From Heterobasidion occidentale (Eukaryota; Basidiomycota; Agaricomycetes; Russulales; Bondarzewiaceae), in NCBI GenBank assembly GCA_039111635.1, contig JBCAQO010000004.1:1178001-1242000 (forward strand): a stretch of 64,000 nt of DNA, written 5' to 3'. Within the stretch, counting starts at the first letter, position 1. Every line of letters starts with the position of its first letter. Below are positions 36,825 to 48,430 of the stretch, in pieces. The notes beneath the pieces were generated by a model, which saw only the letters and a program-made list of their open reading frames with translations, had not been told where the DNA came from and ran no database searches. The position numbers and the translations under genes were made by a program.

Positions 36825-37145
36825 CTCGCTCGTCCGGAGTATCATCATCAACAGAGCCTTGTCCATGTCCGCTCTTGGCTTCCAGATCGCTGGAGAGACG
36901 CTGTTCCGGCGCTCGAGGCCATGCACGCGCGGCGGCTAAGTACGGTGTGTTCTGCTCCGTTGTCGTGGGCAGCGTTGCAGGTTGATTCGGGAAGCGCTGC
37001 TGGCGCCGCTGCGAGGATATGCGGACTTCGACTGTGGGGTCGGCGCTGGCTTCGCGGCGGGACTCTGGTTGTGTTATGGGTGGTTGCGTGTGCTGATTGG
37101 GAGTCTTTATCATCGCTGGCAGCGCTGCTCCTTTCACAGCAGCGC
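36825..37145. repeat. R1 repeat, fifth copy
   Basis: Starts cctgcgctcgctcgtc and contains agagccttgtccatgtccgc, then aagtacggtgtgttctg, then gactctggttgtgtt. It stands before membrane-protein copy B exactly as another R1 copy stands before copy A. Confidence 0.6.
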
Positions 37146-37569
37146 CCTCCGTGGCGAGGAATTCGTGTTATGATGTCCACGATGTGATTCGAACACACAG
37201 TCGAATCGTTCACTCGCTCTGACACAGATGAATGATCTCGTGGACTGATTCCTTGCGCCCGCAGACTTCGGCCTCAGCGTGGTCTGAACGGTTTCATTGA
37301 CACTTATTCTGGAATTTGCGCAGGACAAGAGACTCAATAGGAGCTGTCACGAACAGCGCCTATCGCGTCACATGGCGACACGAGCATCAGCATACGATGG
37401 TGACGATAAACCATGATCATTTCGCCCAGAGGTATGCCGTTTCCTCTATCAGGGTGCGACTCATCGAATCGAGTTCAGGCGCGACGTCTACAAAGCCTTT
37501 GGCAGTTTCATCAAGAGCAGATGCGCTTTTTGACGACCATCATGTTCTCGCATTCATTCAGGCTGTGTG

Positions 37570-37578
37570 CATATATAG
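37570..37578 (+). promoter_or_regulatory. TATA box of membrane-protein copy B
   Basis: CATATATAG about 50 bp before the ATG at 37624; conserved in the dead copy as CTTATATAG. Confidence 0.5.
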
Positions 37579-37623
37579 CGCCGAAGGTCCAGGATCTCAG
37601 TACACACCATCCCTTGTTCTCCT

Positions 37624-39028
37624 ATGTCATCCTCGAGCTCAATAGATATCCGGCCACAACAAATCATGGATGCGATCGAGCCTCCCATTGTCGCTCTCGC
37701 TTTCGAGGCTGGCTGCTACGGTGAGCAGGTTCATTTCCATGTAAATGCTCATTCACGTCCCGACACCCGTCCTAAGTACTTTCCGTGGCCTCATTCGGAC
37801 TTTCAACATACTTCCTCGTGTGAGTCGAGCTTGCGCAACCGGGCGAACTGTCTCTCTGACATCCTAGAAGCCACAAGGGTCTCAGGACCAGGGTGATCCT
37901 GACCATGTGGATCACAACTCTAGTCATGTTTGCAGTCTCGACATGCCATCTAGCCTTGCAATGGAAGAATTGCAAAATTACGATCTCATTAAACTTGTCG
38001 AACCTTTGGCCATTGGAAATTGATAGTTTGAATATCCTACCATGGGACAGGCTATATGGGTTGAATTTGCACTTTCCCATGATCAACGCAAGTCTCCTTC
38101 AATCCTGTCTGTCTCCACAAACATTCACAGTATGTGTATTTTCTTTTCCAGTATATACTGAGCGACGCCATCGTGCTCTGGAGGGTATGGATCATGTGGG
38201 AACGTGATGTAAAAGCCGTGATATTCCCGCTGCTACTTGCTCTGGCATCGGCTGGTATGTGGTGTTGTCTCTTCTCTGCATCATTCATGTATATCTTGTC
38301 GTGCTAGTCTCCGGGGCTATCAGCGCAATTGAAGCCATCCGAATAGGCACGGCCTCCCACTACCTTTCAGCTTCCTTTGAGGTCATGGACATCAGTCTCC
38401 TTGTCGTCTATGCCTCAATCTTGGCCACCAACGCCATGACCACCCTACTTATTGGGATCAAGTCATGGTCAGTGCAAATTCAATTGAGGAGTATGACTTC
38501 CTAAATACAGTGATCGTCACAGGCAGCACCGCCAGCTAATCAAAGCTCACCTCCAAAACATCGATCACAAAGACCGGGTCCAATCTGTCCTCGCCCTCCT
38601 TGTTGAATCTGGTATCATTTACTGTATCATATGGGTGAGGATTATGTATGCTCTCTAAGTTTTTTTGCATCACTCACATACCTTAGATCGTGTTTTTTGC
38701 AGTGCGGACCTCAGATGGCGGCGAGTTGGCAGGCCAAGACTGGTATTCATTACTCTCGGCAATCATGGTTCAAATCTCCGTATGCCACACACGCCTTTCT
38801 TCCATTTGTAAATAATCACTCCACGGTCAGGGAATCTACCCGACTGCGATCATTGTCCTGGCCGCGCTTCAAAGCACAGCTTGGGACATGAGCATTGGGA
38901 AGGAGATGTCCCAAAATGCGACTCGGACCGAGAGGCGCCTCGCGACGCAAAGCATTCGCTCTGCGACTTCGACGGGTATTCACGAGCCCCATGCATCCGG
39001 GACAGATGTAGGGCATGGTGAAGTCTGA
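37624..39028 (+). CDS. Seven-helix-type membrane protein, copy B (intact)
   Basis: Eight exons join in frame to 348 residues: 37624-37720, 37777-37819, 37868-38087, 38131-38254, 38308-38467, 38523-38634, 38687-38779, 38831-39028. Hydrophobic segments in order: VLSVASFGLSTYFLV, MWITTLVMFAVSTCHLAL, VYFLFQYILSDAIVLW, AVIFPLLLALASAGVS, ISLLVVYASILATNAMTTLL, VLALLVESGIIYCIIWIVFF and IYPTAIIVLAALQ. ALLVESGIIY is the sixth-helix signature of a large, uncharacterised Agaricomycete membrane family. The N-terminus is short and extracellular-like; the C-terminal tail is soluble and Ser/Thr/His-rich. The intron 38088-38130 is only 43 nt and uses a GC donor (gcaagt). Receptor function is plausible from topology but not shown. 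Confidence 0.9.
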
Positions 39029-40140
39029 CTCTATTCCATAAGACATACATACTCTTGCGCACCTCCTTTAACGTTTGGACATGGCATTGACACTCATCGG
39101 CGTTGCATACATGCTTATCTACGATTGAAACGGCAATGGGGGCCTTCATTCGGGAGCTAGTCGTGTCTGCATAAACGGAGCAGACGCACTGAAACTGTTT
39201 CGCTGCTCGTTCAACTTGCATTCATAGGAAAATGGTCCTAAGAGTGTGACCATGTCGTCCCTCACTGATAAAAGGAAAGCAAGGTATCTGTACTGTATCT
39301 GTAAGTGTCTGTGCGCCCTTCTTCTCGGTGCCAGCACAGCGCCTTTGTCTTACATCTGCACACGTCAGTCTGTGACTTTCTGTTGGAGCTGTTGAAATCA
39401 AGCCCTCCCTCTGCTGCCAGATGCATCTAGGCGATGCTAAACTCTGCTAAACTGCGTCGAGGGGTGACGCCGGCCTGTAGGTCGGGGCAGGACCCTGCCT
39501 GTCGGGGCCAAGAGAAAAAGAGCCGATGTGATGGGCACGTGCGTTGGATGACTCAGCCCCCATCATCCATTCGAGTCGCGTCAAGTCGCGCTCCGCTGCA
39601 CTGCTGCTCTTTTCTTCCATTCGCAGCCGTTATGTGTGCTCTCAATCGATAGTTGATGACACACCTCTGTGGTGTGCTACCCTTGCTGCGCTCGAGCATT
39701 TTCTTGCCGACATCTACCTAGCCTTGGCCCTTATATTCCACAATTCAAGGTTAATCACTTCCCTATATGTCGACTCACAGCTCCGTGAGACATTCACCAG
39801 CCCAGCCAACCGCCATCACGCACGAATCGAGCCGAGCGATTTTCTTCCACAAGCTGCTCAACGTTGGCCGACGCAGAATACGCATAATTTTGGCCCAGAA
39901 CACCAGGATCAACGCGTCTCGTGCGAAATTTGGTTGCCCTGCTGTTCCGACCAGTCTACGGCAAGTACAACAGCTCCGTTGATCTTACATACAATGACAT
40001 AATTAGGCCCAAGCGCCTCTGAAATTGCATCCACGCACTCGAGGAACTCGAGGTGGGTGAACGCTACCGGTTTTGTGCACCATTGCCCTTCCTTTCTTGC
40101 ACTTCTAACCCATTCGATAGCAACTTTCGCCCACTAAAGG
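39029..40140. repeat. Downstream part of tandem unit B
   Basis: Noncoding counterpart of 35178-36130, ending near 40020. No gene seen. Confidence 0.5.
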
Positions 40141-40144
40141 AGGT

Positions 40145-40740
40145 CCAAAGCCCGTTCATACGTTCCAGCGTGTAGTAGGAGCTTCATTCGTCGGATCGAG
40201 TCAGAACAACTTATCCATCACAGCCAGCTGCTGACATGACTCAACACAGCTTAGCAACCGCCGTCGGTGCAGCTTCATTTAGAGTCGGCGCGCGTTTGGG
40301 CATGGGAGCTATAGTACGTTCTGCGGCTTGCGTTACGCCTTCTCTGCCTTCCACCATGATCGCTGGTCGCGGTGCACAGTTCTTATTCTCTGACTCTGTT
40401 CTTCGACCAAATCCAGCTCGCACACTTCACTCAAGAATGACAATGACTGACAATAGCATCGTTGAAGACACACTTGAATCATTATCTCAATCGGGAGCCC
40501 TGAATCCTGTAAACCTCAATTCTTGATTCTCGACTTTGAATTGCCAATGTCAGTCCGTTGTGAAATACATGGTGTGTGTGCACGTATCGTTGGGACTGCT
40601 TCTATCTCACGTTCATTTCCATAGCAACATGCGCTCGAGGCGGGTGTTTACTGCAGGTTACGGGCATCCTTTGCGATTCCAACCGGTTCCGTTCGCCCAA
40701 CAGTGGAGGCTCAGAGCTCGTTCGTACGTTACCGCGTAGA
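40145..40740 (+). repeat. Tandem copy of the TPR-CHAT promoter and first exons
   Basis: Diverged duplicate of 40715-41220. It contains an ATG at 40443 (MTDNSIVEDTLESLSQSGAL) with a donor at 40510, then a short second exon (SVVKYM) with a gtgtgt donor. No TPR region follows, so this is an orphaned 5' end. Confidence 0.65.
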
Positions 40741-41030
40741 GTAGCAGCTCCATTCGTAGGATCATGTTGGGACTAACGTATTCGGCACAGCCAGCTGCCG
40801 ACATGACTCAACACCGCCTAACAACCGCCATCAAGCAGTGAGGTGCAGCTTCATTCAGAATTGGCGCGCGTAGTCAGCATGGAGGCTATAATACGCTCTG
40901 CGGCTCGCGTCACGCTTAAGGTGCGACTTTGTTGCCTTCCGCTACGATCGCTGCTCGTGGTTCATAATCCTCATTCTCTGGCTCTGGGCTTCGACCACAT
41001 TCAGCTCGCATACTTCACTCAGGAACGACA

Positions 41031-44000
41031 ATGGCTGACAATAGCAGAGTTCAAGAAGACACGTTAGAACCACTATCCCGACGAGGAACCCCAATTCTGT
41101 AAGGTTTGATTCTTCCTCCCCTGATCCTCGGAATTGATTCGTCATTGTCAGTCGGTTGCGCAATATATGGTGTGTGTCCACGTATCGTTGGCACTGCCTC
41201 ATTCTTATGTTGCTCTCATAGAAACCTGTTGGGGGATCCACCGATCTCCCTGACAGTGTGGACAATCAAGCTGATAGCGTTGATGCAGACAAGATCGACG
41301 AGCATGCAGCCTCTATTGTGAGGCAATGCAAGGAAGAAAGTCAGCTGTCGTCCCTTGAGACCGCTCTGTATCTCCTCCGCAACGTCTGTGACCTTTGCCC
41401 TACGAATCATCCACATCGGAGATCCTCGTCGAGCAACCTCGCGTTGGCGCTGGTGACTAAATTCGTTTGGACAGGTGACGGTGCGGCTTTGGATGAAGCG
41501 TTGATGGTGCTGAACGAACTGGGCTCGGGACCGGGCGGCGCGAAGCGTATAGCAGACGAACACGTTCCCCAAGTGAGTCGATGTATGCTTCCATTTATTG
41601 CAATTCATCCGACATCAGGACTTTGAGCAAAACGCAGGTCTAGAGAGCAAAGACTCAATATCGAACATGATCAACTTCGCTCTTTCTACTGTGCTAGAGT
41701 TCTGTCAGGCGGCACTGCTCTCGAATATCAACACTGTCATAACTCTCTTCCGCAAGGCTATTCGAATGCGGGAACCATCGGACGTCAAAAATTTCGCGAC
41801 GATGTCTCGCCTCGCCGATGCCCTCGTATTGCGATGCTTTCATAGACAAGAGCTGCAGGACCTGAACGATTCAGTGGCGATCTTGCGAGAATGTGTAGCC
41901 TGTCGGTCCTTATCTGACGACTCTCGGTTGCAGCTGATGGCAAAACTTTCGGCTGCGCTCGTTATGAAGTTCTGTCTAAAGGGTCAAAGCAATGACTTGA
42001 CTTCCGCGGTCCAGTTACGTGCTCACGAACCGAGTCAATATATTCGGGATGTAGATGGAATCTATCTGGCTGCGCAGGGTTCGACTCTTTTCGAACGATT
42101 TCGATCGTCGGGGGATATAATAGACCTTGATGCCGCTATCGAGCTTCTACGGCAAGCTCTTCGCATGGTGGACATGGAACATGCCCAGCGCTACATGATC
42201 CACGGAAGTCTGGCGAGCGCTCTCTCTGTTCGATTTGGCCAGACTAGACGTGCTATTGACCTCCAGGAATCCATAGCTTTAAGGGAAGGGATTCTGAAGA
42301 TTCTACACATCACCCACCCCGACCGTTCGAGCGCGCTGAATGACCTCGCAAATGAGCTTCAGTCGCGATTTGAGCACCAAGGGCAGGTGGACGACTTGGA
42401 ATGGGCCATCGCACACCACCGTGAAGCCCTCATACTTCGCCCTTCCCCACATCCTGGTCGTCCTGGCTCGTTGAATAACCTCGCAGGTGCAATTTTCAGA
42501 CGATTTGAGCAGAAGAGGCAGATGGTCGACCTAGAGGAGGCCATTTTGCTTCTCCGCGAAGCCCTTCGATTTCACCCTTTCCCACATTCAGAACGTTCGA
42601 CATCGTTGGACAATCTTGCTATCGCACTCTCGATCAAGTCCAAGCAGATACAGCAGACGGAGGACCTGGAAGAGGCTATCCTTCTTCATCGTGAAGCCCT
42701 AGCTCTCCGCACTGCTCCACAACCTGGCCGTTGTGGCTCGTTGAACAACCTTGCCAGTGCGCTTTTCAGTCGATTCGAGCAGAAAGGGCGAATGGATGAT
42801 CTCGAGGAGGCTATTCTGCTCTTTCGTGAAGCTCTCATACTCTATCGTGCCTTACACCTCGACCATTCGACGGCGCTGAACAACCTCGTAAATGCGCTCC
42901 GGACACGATGTGAGCTGAAGGGGCAGATGAATGACCTCGACGAGGCCATTTTACTTATTCGTGAAGCACTCACATCCCACCCTTCCCCACATTGCGATCG
43001 TTCAACGTCACTCATCAACCTCGCCAATGTGCTTCGGACGCGATTCGAGCAGAAAGGACAGGTAGACGACCTTGAGGAGGCCATTCTGTTGAATCGTGAA
43101 GCCCTCTCACTCTTGCCTGCTTCCCATCCAGATCGTTCTATGTCGTTGAACAACCTCGCGGGTGCACTTTCAAGGCGATTTGACCGGAATGGACAGATGA
43201 ATGACCTCGAGGAGCGATTTTGCTTCATCGTGAAGCGCTCACACTCCGCCCTGCTCCACATCCCGATCATCCAATGTCATTGAACAACCTGGCAGGTGTA
43301 CTTTCGACTAGATTCGGGCAGAATGGGCAGATGGATGATCTCGAAGAGGCCATTCTACTGAATCGTAAATCCCTCGTACTGCACCCGGCCCCACATCTCT
43401 CCCGTTTCAACTCCTTGAACAGTCTCGCAAATACGCTCCGGACGCGATTCGAGCAGAAAGGGCAGGTTGATGATCTCGAGGAGGCAATTTTGCATCACCG
43501 TGAAGCCCTTACACTTTGCCCTGTCCCACATCCCGATCGTTCAACATCGCTGAACAATCTCGCGGGTGCACTTTCGACTCGATGCGAACAAAAAGGACCG
43601 ATGGATGATCTCGAGGAAGCCATTTCACTCCATCGTGAAGCCCTCGCACTCCGCCCTGTCCCACATCCTCGCCGTTCAACTTCACTGAATAATCTCGCAA
43701 ATGTACTCTGGATACGATTCGAGCGGAAGGGGCCGATGGATGACCTCGAACAAGCCATTTTGCTTCTCCGTGAAGCCCTCACACTCTGCTCGGCACCACA
43801 TCCTGATCGTTTCCTCTCGCTAGACGGCCTTGCAAGAGCACTCTCGACTCGATTCATGCAGAAAGGGCATGCCGGTGACCTTGAGGAGGCCATTTTACTT
43901 CACCGCGAGGCCCTCATACTCTGCCCTACTTCACATCCCCGTCGATCTGCTCCTTTGAGCCACCTCGCAAATGCACTGTCGACGCAATTCAAGCAGAACG

Positions 44001-46025
44001 GGCAGGTGGACGACATCGAGGAGGCAATCTCGTTACGACGAGAACTACTCATACATCTACCTTCATCGCATCATCGTCGGTGGTTGGGTTTGAGCGGGCT
44101 CGCATCTTCACTCTGTGAAAAGGTTGGGTTCAGCGATACGTCTATGGATATGTTCCGTGCCGCCGTCGGTCACGAAACAGGATCTGTGCGAGATCGCTCG
44201 AAAGCTGCTCAATTGTGGGCGATGTATGCTGATGATGCGAACCACCCGTCTGCCTTGGAGGCATACCAGGATGCTATTCAACTCTTGCCTCAGGTCGCGA
44301 TGCTTGCTTCCGACGCAAACTCACGCCATCAGCTGCTTGCTGATCGGCATCTTGGGAGCCGTTTACTCTCGACGAATGCTGCAGCTTGCGCTATCCGATT
44401 GAACGAGCTTGACCTGGCTGTTGAGATGCTCGAAGAGGGCAGATCTATTTTTTGGTCTCAGGCACTGCAGCTTCGGACCCCGCTTGACGACCTCCGCCAT
44501 GCCTACCCTGAATTGGCGCAAAAACTACGTGAGATCTTCACGACACTTGAGCGCAGCTCGTTCCGTGAGGGCTCAGATGTGATACGGACTGATGTAGAAG
44601 CAGTGACTGCAATGGAGGCAGAAGCAGCACGTTTTCGTCAGCTGAATGAGGCCCGATTGGCGATACTGGAAGAAGTTCGGGCCTTGAAAGGTTTCACAGA
44701 TTTTCTACGTCCGAAGAAGCTGAACACGCTGAAGAAAGCGGCGGTTCACGGTCCCGTCGTTCTCCTCAATGCGTCCAAGTCTTCTTGCGATGCCTTGATC
44801 GTCACATTGGAAGGTGTAGAGCATGTCCCACTTTCTCCTCAGTTGACGGGGCAACAAGTATCACTCCTCGCGAGCTCTGTATTGAGTTCCGTGAGCAACT
44901 TCAACTCTTTCACGAATAGCTACAAGACCTCCTTCGAAAGCCTCCTCGAAAGCACCCAAGCCCAACGTGATGTTCCACAAGATCGGCATCTCGGGAGACG
45001 TCAGAAGGTTCCTCTTCAAACTGTCAACGATGTCCTTCGCGGTGTTCTTGCAGTGCTCTGGAAGCTTGTGGTCCATCCTGTCATACGTCATTTGAAACTC
45101 GAGGTAAGATCTTTTTCCCGCACATGTTTTGTTTTATGCTCGGGACTTACGGAGCATGCAGAAGTCAGGGTCGCCTACGCGCCTGTGGTGGTGCCCAACC
45201 GGTCTATTCTCTGTCCTTCCGCTTCATGCAGCTGGCATCTATCCGTCTGACTCGCATACGGGAGCTGTTGAGAATGCATCAGATTACATGGTCTCATCGT
45301 ACACGCCTACATTGAACTCTCTTCTCATCTCCCCGCCTGTCACGAGTATGGATTCGTTCAAGATGCTGGTTGCCATACAGCCAGAAACCAAGGGCCAGGT
45401 CGTATTGACTCAAACTCGTGAAGAAATGCGTCAAATCGAGCGACACGTGCCGGCCTCTTCTCTCATCAAGCTGGGTGTGGACGGCTCTGAGTTATCCAAA
45501 ATCGACACGGTGCTCACGCATCTGTCGCATGCTTCCATCGCTCATTTCGCGTGCCACGGCGTCCAAAATTTAGCGAATCCCTTGGAAAGTGCGCTTCTCC
45601 TGGATGGTCAATTGAAGGTCTCCACGATCATGGCACAATCTCTGCCAAAAGCCTCTTTGGCTTTTCTCAGCGCATGCGAGACAGCAAAAGGTACGGTCGA
45701 ACTTCCTGATGAAGCCATGCATCTTGCAGGGACAATGCTGTTCTCCGGATTCCGCAGCGTAGTTGCTACCAAATGGTCCGTTTCTCTCCCTCTATGCGTT
45801 CCTTGGCTCTTTCTCATCTACACGAACAGGTCTATTTATGACGAAGATGGTCCTAAAATCGCGGATGAGTTCTATGGCTACCTTTTCAAAAATCACGAAG
45901 ACGGCTCGGCCCCCGACACGACAGAATCTGCTCGAGCACTTCACCTCGCGGTCAAGAAGCTGCGCGCCCAGTACAACGACCATTCGTTCGTTCGTTGGGT
46001 GCCATTTGTTCACTATGGGCTATGA
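41031..46025 (+). CDS. TPR-CHAT protein, one internal frameshift
   Basis: CHAT domains are caspase/separase-like cysteine proteases; in fungi they occur with TPRs or in NLR-like proteins. Main exons end at 41572, 45103 and 45775; the last exon is 45830-46025. The TPR part (about 42260-44090) holds about 14 units of 45 residues of the form DLEEAILLHREALTLRP, HPDRSTSLNNLA, LSTRFEQKGQMD. The CHAT domain has the catalytic His in HASIAHFACHG and the catalytic Cys in LAFLSACETAKG, plus WCPTGLFSVLPLHAAG and the closing FVRWVPFVHYGL. A single-base loss at about 43211-43216 (GAGGAG-CG where sister repeats give GAGGAGGC) splits the frame between units 7 and 8. The first two small exons are uncertain: the exon 1 end is one base short relative to its sister copy. 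About 1,570 residues if whole; probably cytosolic. Confidence 0.85.
42275..44095 (+). repeat. About 14 TPR units of 135 bp
   Basis: Uniform 45-codon units, most starting at GAC CTC GAG GAG GCC ATT or close variants. The uniformity at DNA level, with the same six or seven opening codons, points to recent amplification or ongoing homogenisation. Confidence 0.9.
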
Positions 46026-46785
46026 TATCTCGCACGAGGTACATGTTATGGCAGGTTTATGGATGATCAAGTATGCTTTCCTCTGTCCGGAGTCCGGACC
46101 TTCGTTTATGAGCGCGATCACTGGAAGAGTATGTTGCAGTATCACATCGTCGTGAGGGAAGTCAGTCCGAGCGGGAGGAATTACACAAATGGATCAGCTG
46201 CAGGCCGTGAAGGAATTAGGAGAAGCCCGTGATGGGTTCATGCCGACGTTCCAACGTGATCTCTGTGTGCTGGAAACCTGATTCTTCTGTTGCACCATCG
46301 CACCGTCTACAATATATAACTCAGCAAGCGCCATGAGCAATTGAACTTGATCGCAAGGCAAACTCTCCATGAAAGAAGGACGCAGACATATTTAGGTGAT
46401 TGTTGAACTCCGTAACCCCTCAGCTGTCGACGCTCGCGTTTACCTTAAGGTACGGTATAGTATGATCTCTCCGGGCAGTGTGCGGATCGGTGTGCACAGC
46501 CAGGCTGGCCTACCTTTGTCCTCCCCCTTTAATCGAGGTCATGTCAATGCCTCCGCGTTGTTCTCTGCTATGCTGTACTGGAGTGGTGGACCGTGACCGC
46601 ACTGGCCGACAGGAAATATCCAGCACTGCGGCCGGGCACTGCCGGCGAGCGGCACAACTGCAGCGGCACATGGCGCGGCCTGAATATTCCCACAGCCCTT
46701 TCAACTCCTTCCCACTGCATGAGCTCTCTGCCGACGCAGCCAAAAAGACGTCTCCCGCTCAAAGCTAGCCTATCATGAATATTGA
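46026..46785. other. Intergenic after TPR-CHAT
   Basis: No gene seen; short ORFs only. Confidence 0.45.
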
Positions 46786-46789
46786 CGAA

Positions 46790-48430
46790 CACGACTTTAC
46801 TGTCGTCGTCATCGACAGCACTGACTCGCTCTTGTTCCCATGTTGATCTGCCCGTGTCATTGGCTGTTGTAAGCACATTTCCACTCTCGAGTCTCTTTGC
46901 TCTTGATTTACAGGCATGGACGTATGATCTCCATGTGGTCATTCTCCGTTTGTCCCATCAAGATACATAGACGCATCTTCTACCTTCAGACCTCACTCAA
47001 AGTCAGACTGGATGGCTTAATGGTGCGGGAATGTGGAGGAATCGGGTGGGCCGTAGGTGAGTACTTTATAGGCACGGTGATTCGAGTCTTCAACCTGTTC
47101 CCCAACGCTGCTCGTCTTTCCTTCTTCCCCTTGCGTAATCAGCCTTTAGGATGCTCCGTTCTTTATTTCGTGAAGACCATATCTCCTGGCACGCAGCATC
47201 TGATTCTATGTACTGGAACACTTCAATCTCGCAGTACTCGTCATTATCCGTGCACTCTCAATCGCTGACCCATCCTTCGATTCTCCTGCATCTGTCCCCT
47301 AGGATTCCAGATACGCAGCGGCAAACTGTGGATCTCAGGTTTTGCGCGCTCATCCTCCCAGCTGTATATCGCCACGCGTCGCGTTCCGACGCTTGCCATG
47401 GCTGCTCAACTGTCCACGCTGGTCAGGACACCGGCTCTTGGCCGCCTTGTCGCCCTCCACAAAAGATCACATCTTTGGAGTGCTATGTGCTATCGTCGTG
47501 CATACTATTGCTCATTGACGAAATCAGAACTTGGAGTGTTTGTACTACTTCAATGGCCTCTCCTCTTAATCTGGTTGTAGCGCCGTCATGTGTCCCTGTT
47601 TCCCCTCGGGTCCAAACCAATAAGAGAACTACACCGACATTCAAGCATTCGATCTTACTCTCTGTGCTGTAGCCTTGGATGCTGCGAGAGATGACTGATG
47701 TACATTCCACGTTGTCTAGCATTTAGTCTCGAGAGTCGGAATAGTCATGTAGCGTGTGGGCCTGTTGCCTCACCTTGTCTACTTTGAAAAACAATGGCCA
47801 CGGTGTTCTGAAACAAACGGTGACACTCTGCACGCCAAGGAAACACGTATAGTGTTGTCACACCTCCAGACCATTCCAATCTGGCAAACTCGAAGCCCGC
47901 TTCGTGATCGAGCGACGACCACTTCAGACACTGCGCGCAGCCACTAATGGGCACACGAGGCTGCTGCTGATAGCGCATGAGCCTCTGCGAAGCTGCCGTT
48001 GTCAGCTGGGTGGTGCGCAGATTCTCTCTTGCGCGGCCTTTCCTTGTTTCCCTCACGCAGTATACATTCCTGGCGCGCAGGATGGCTAGATTAGTTCTGC
48101 GCACCCTAGCTAGCCTTCGACTCCCATGACTATGATAGCGAACCTACTCCGCGACAGGGGGCACAACCCGGGTCCGGGCAGCGTGACGGTCGTCTCTGAC
48201 CAGCGTCGCCTCGAATGGACGCAAAATCTCGATCTCGCAGGCGGAAGACGTTATTCATAGCTCGAGACTCTCTGCGACCTGCGAAGAACCAGACTGCGCT
48301 TCGTCCCATGACGTGACGTTTTTTTACGTGCGCAGGAGTGCGCAGAGATGCACAGATTGCGCAGGCATGTGGAATGCTTAAAAGCGCTCTGCTTGCCTCC
48401 AGTGCGTCTTCACTTTATTTTTTACATCCA
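46790..48430. repeat. Decayed duplication, left copy
   Basis: Pairs with 49890-51560 in the same orientation. Shared landmarks are gtcatcgacagcactgactc, gactggatggctnat, cgtcgcgttccgacgcttg, ctcatgtccccgt-like text, catagtgttgtcacac, ggcgcgcaggatggc and attgcgcaggcatgtgg. Fragments such as HASRSDACHGCS recur in both, but stops occur in every frame. Perhaps an old F-box-like gene; no firm identity. Confidence 0.55.

Noticed and set aside
32370..40140. LTR retrotransposon
   Set aside because: Repeats are head-to-tail, but no reverse transcriptase, integrase, primer site or TG...CA long terminal ends could be read.
42275..44095. Regular 135-bp repeats, considered as CRISPR or satellite DNA
   Set aside because: The unit length is a whole number of codons and the frame encodes TPR helices; there are no spacers.
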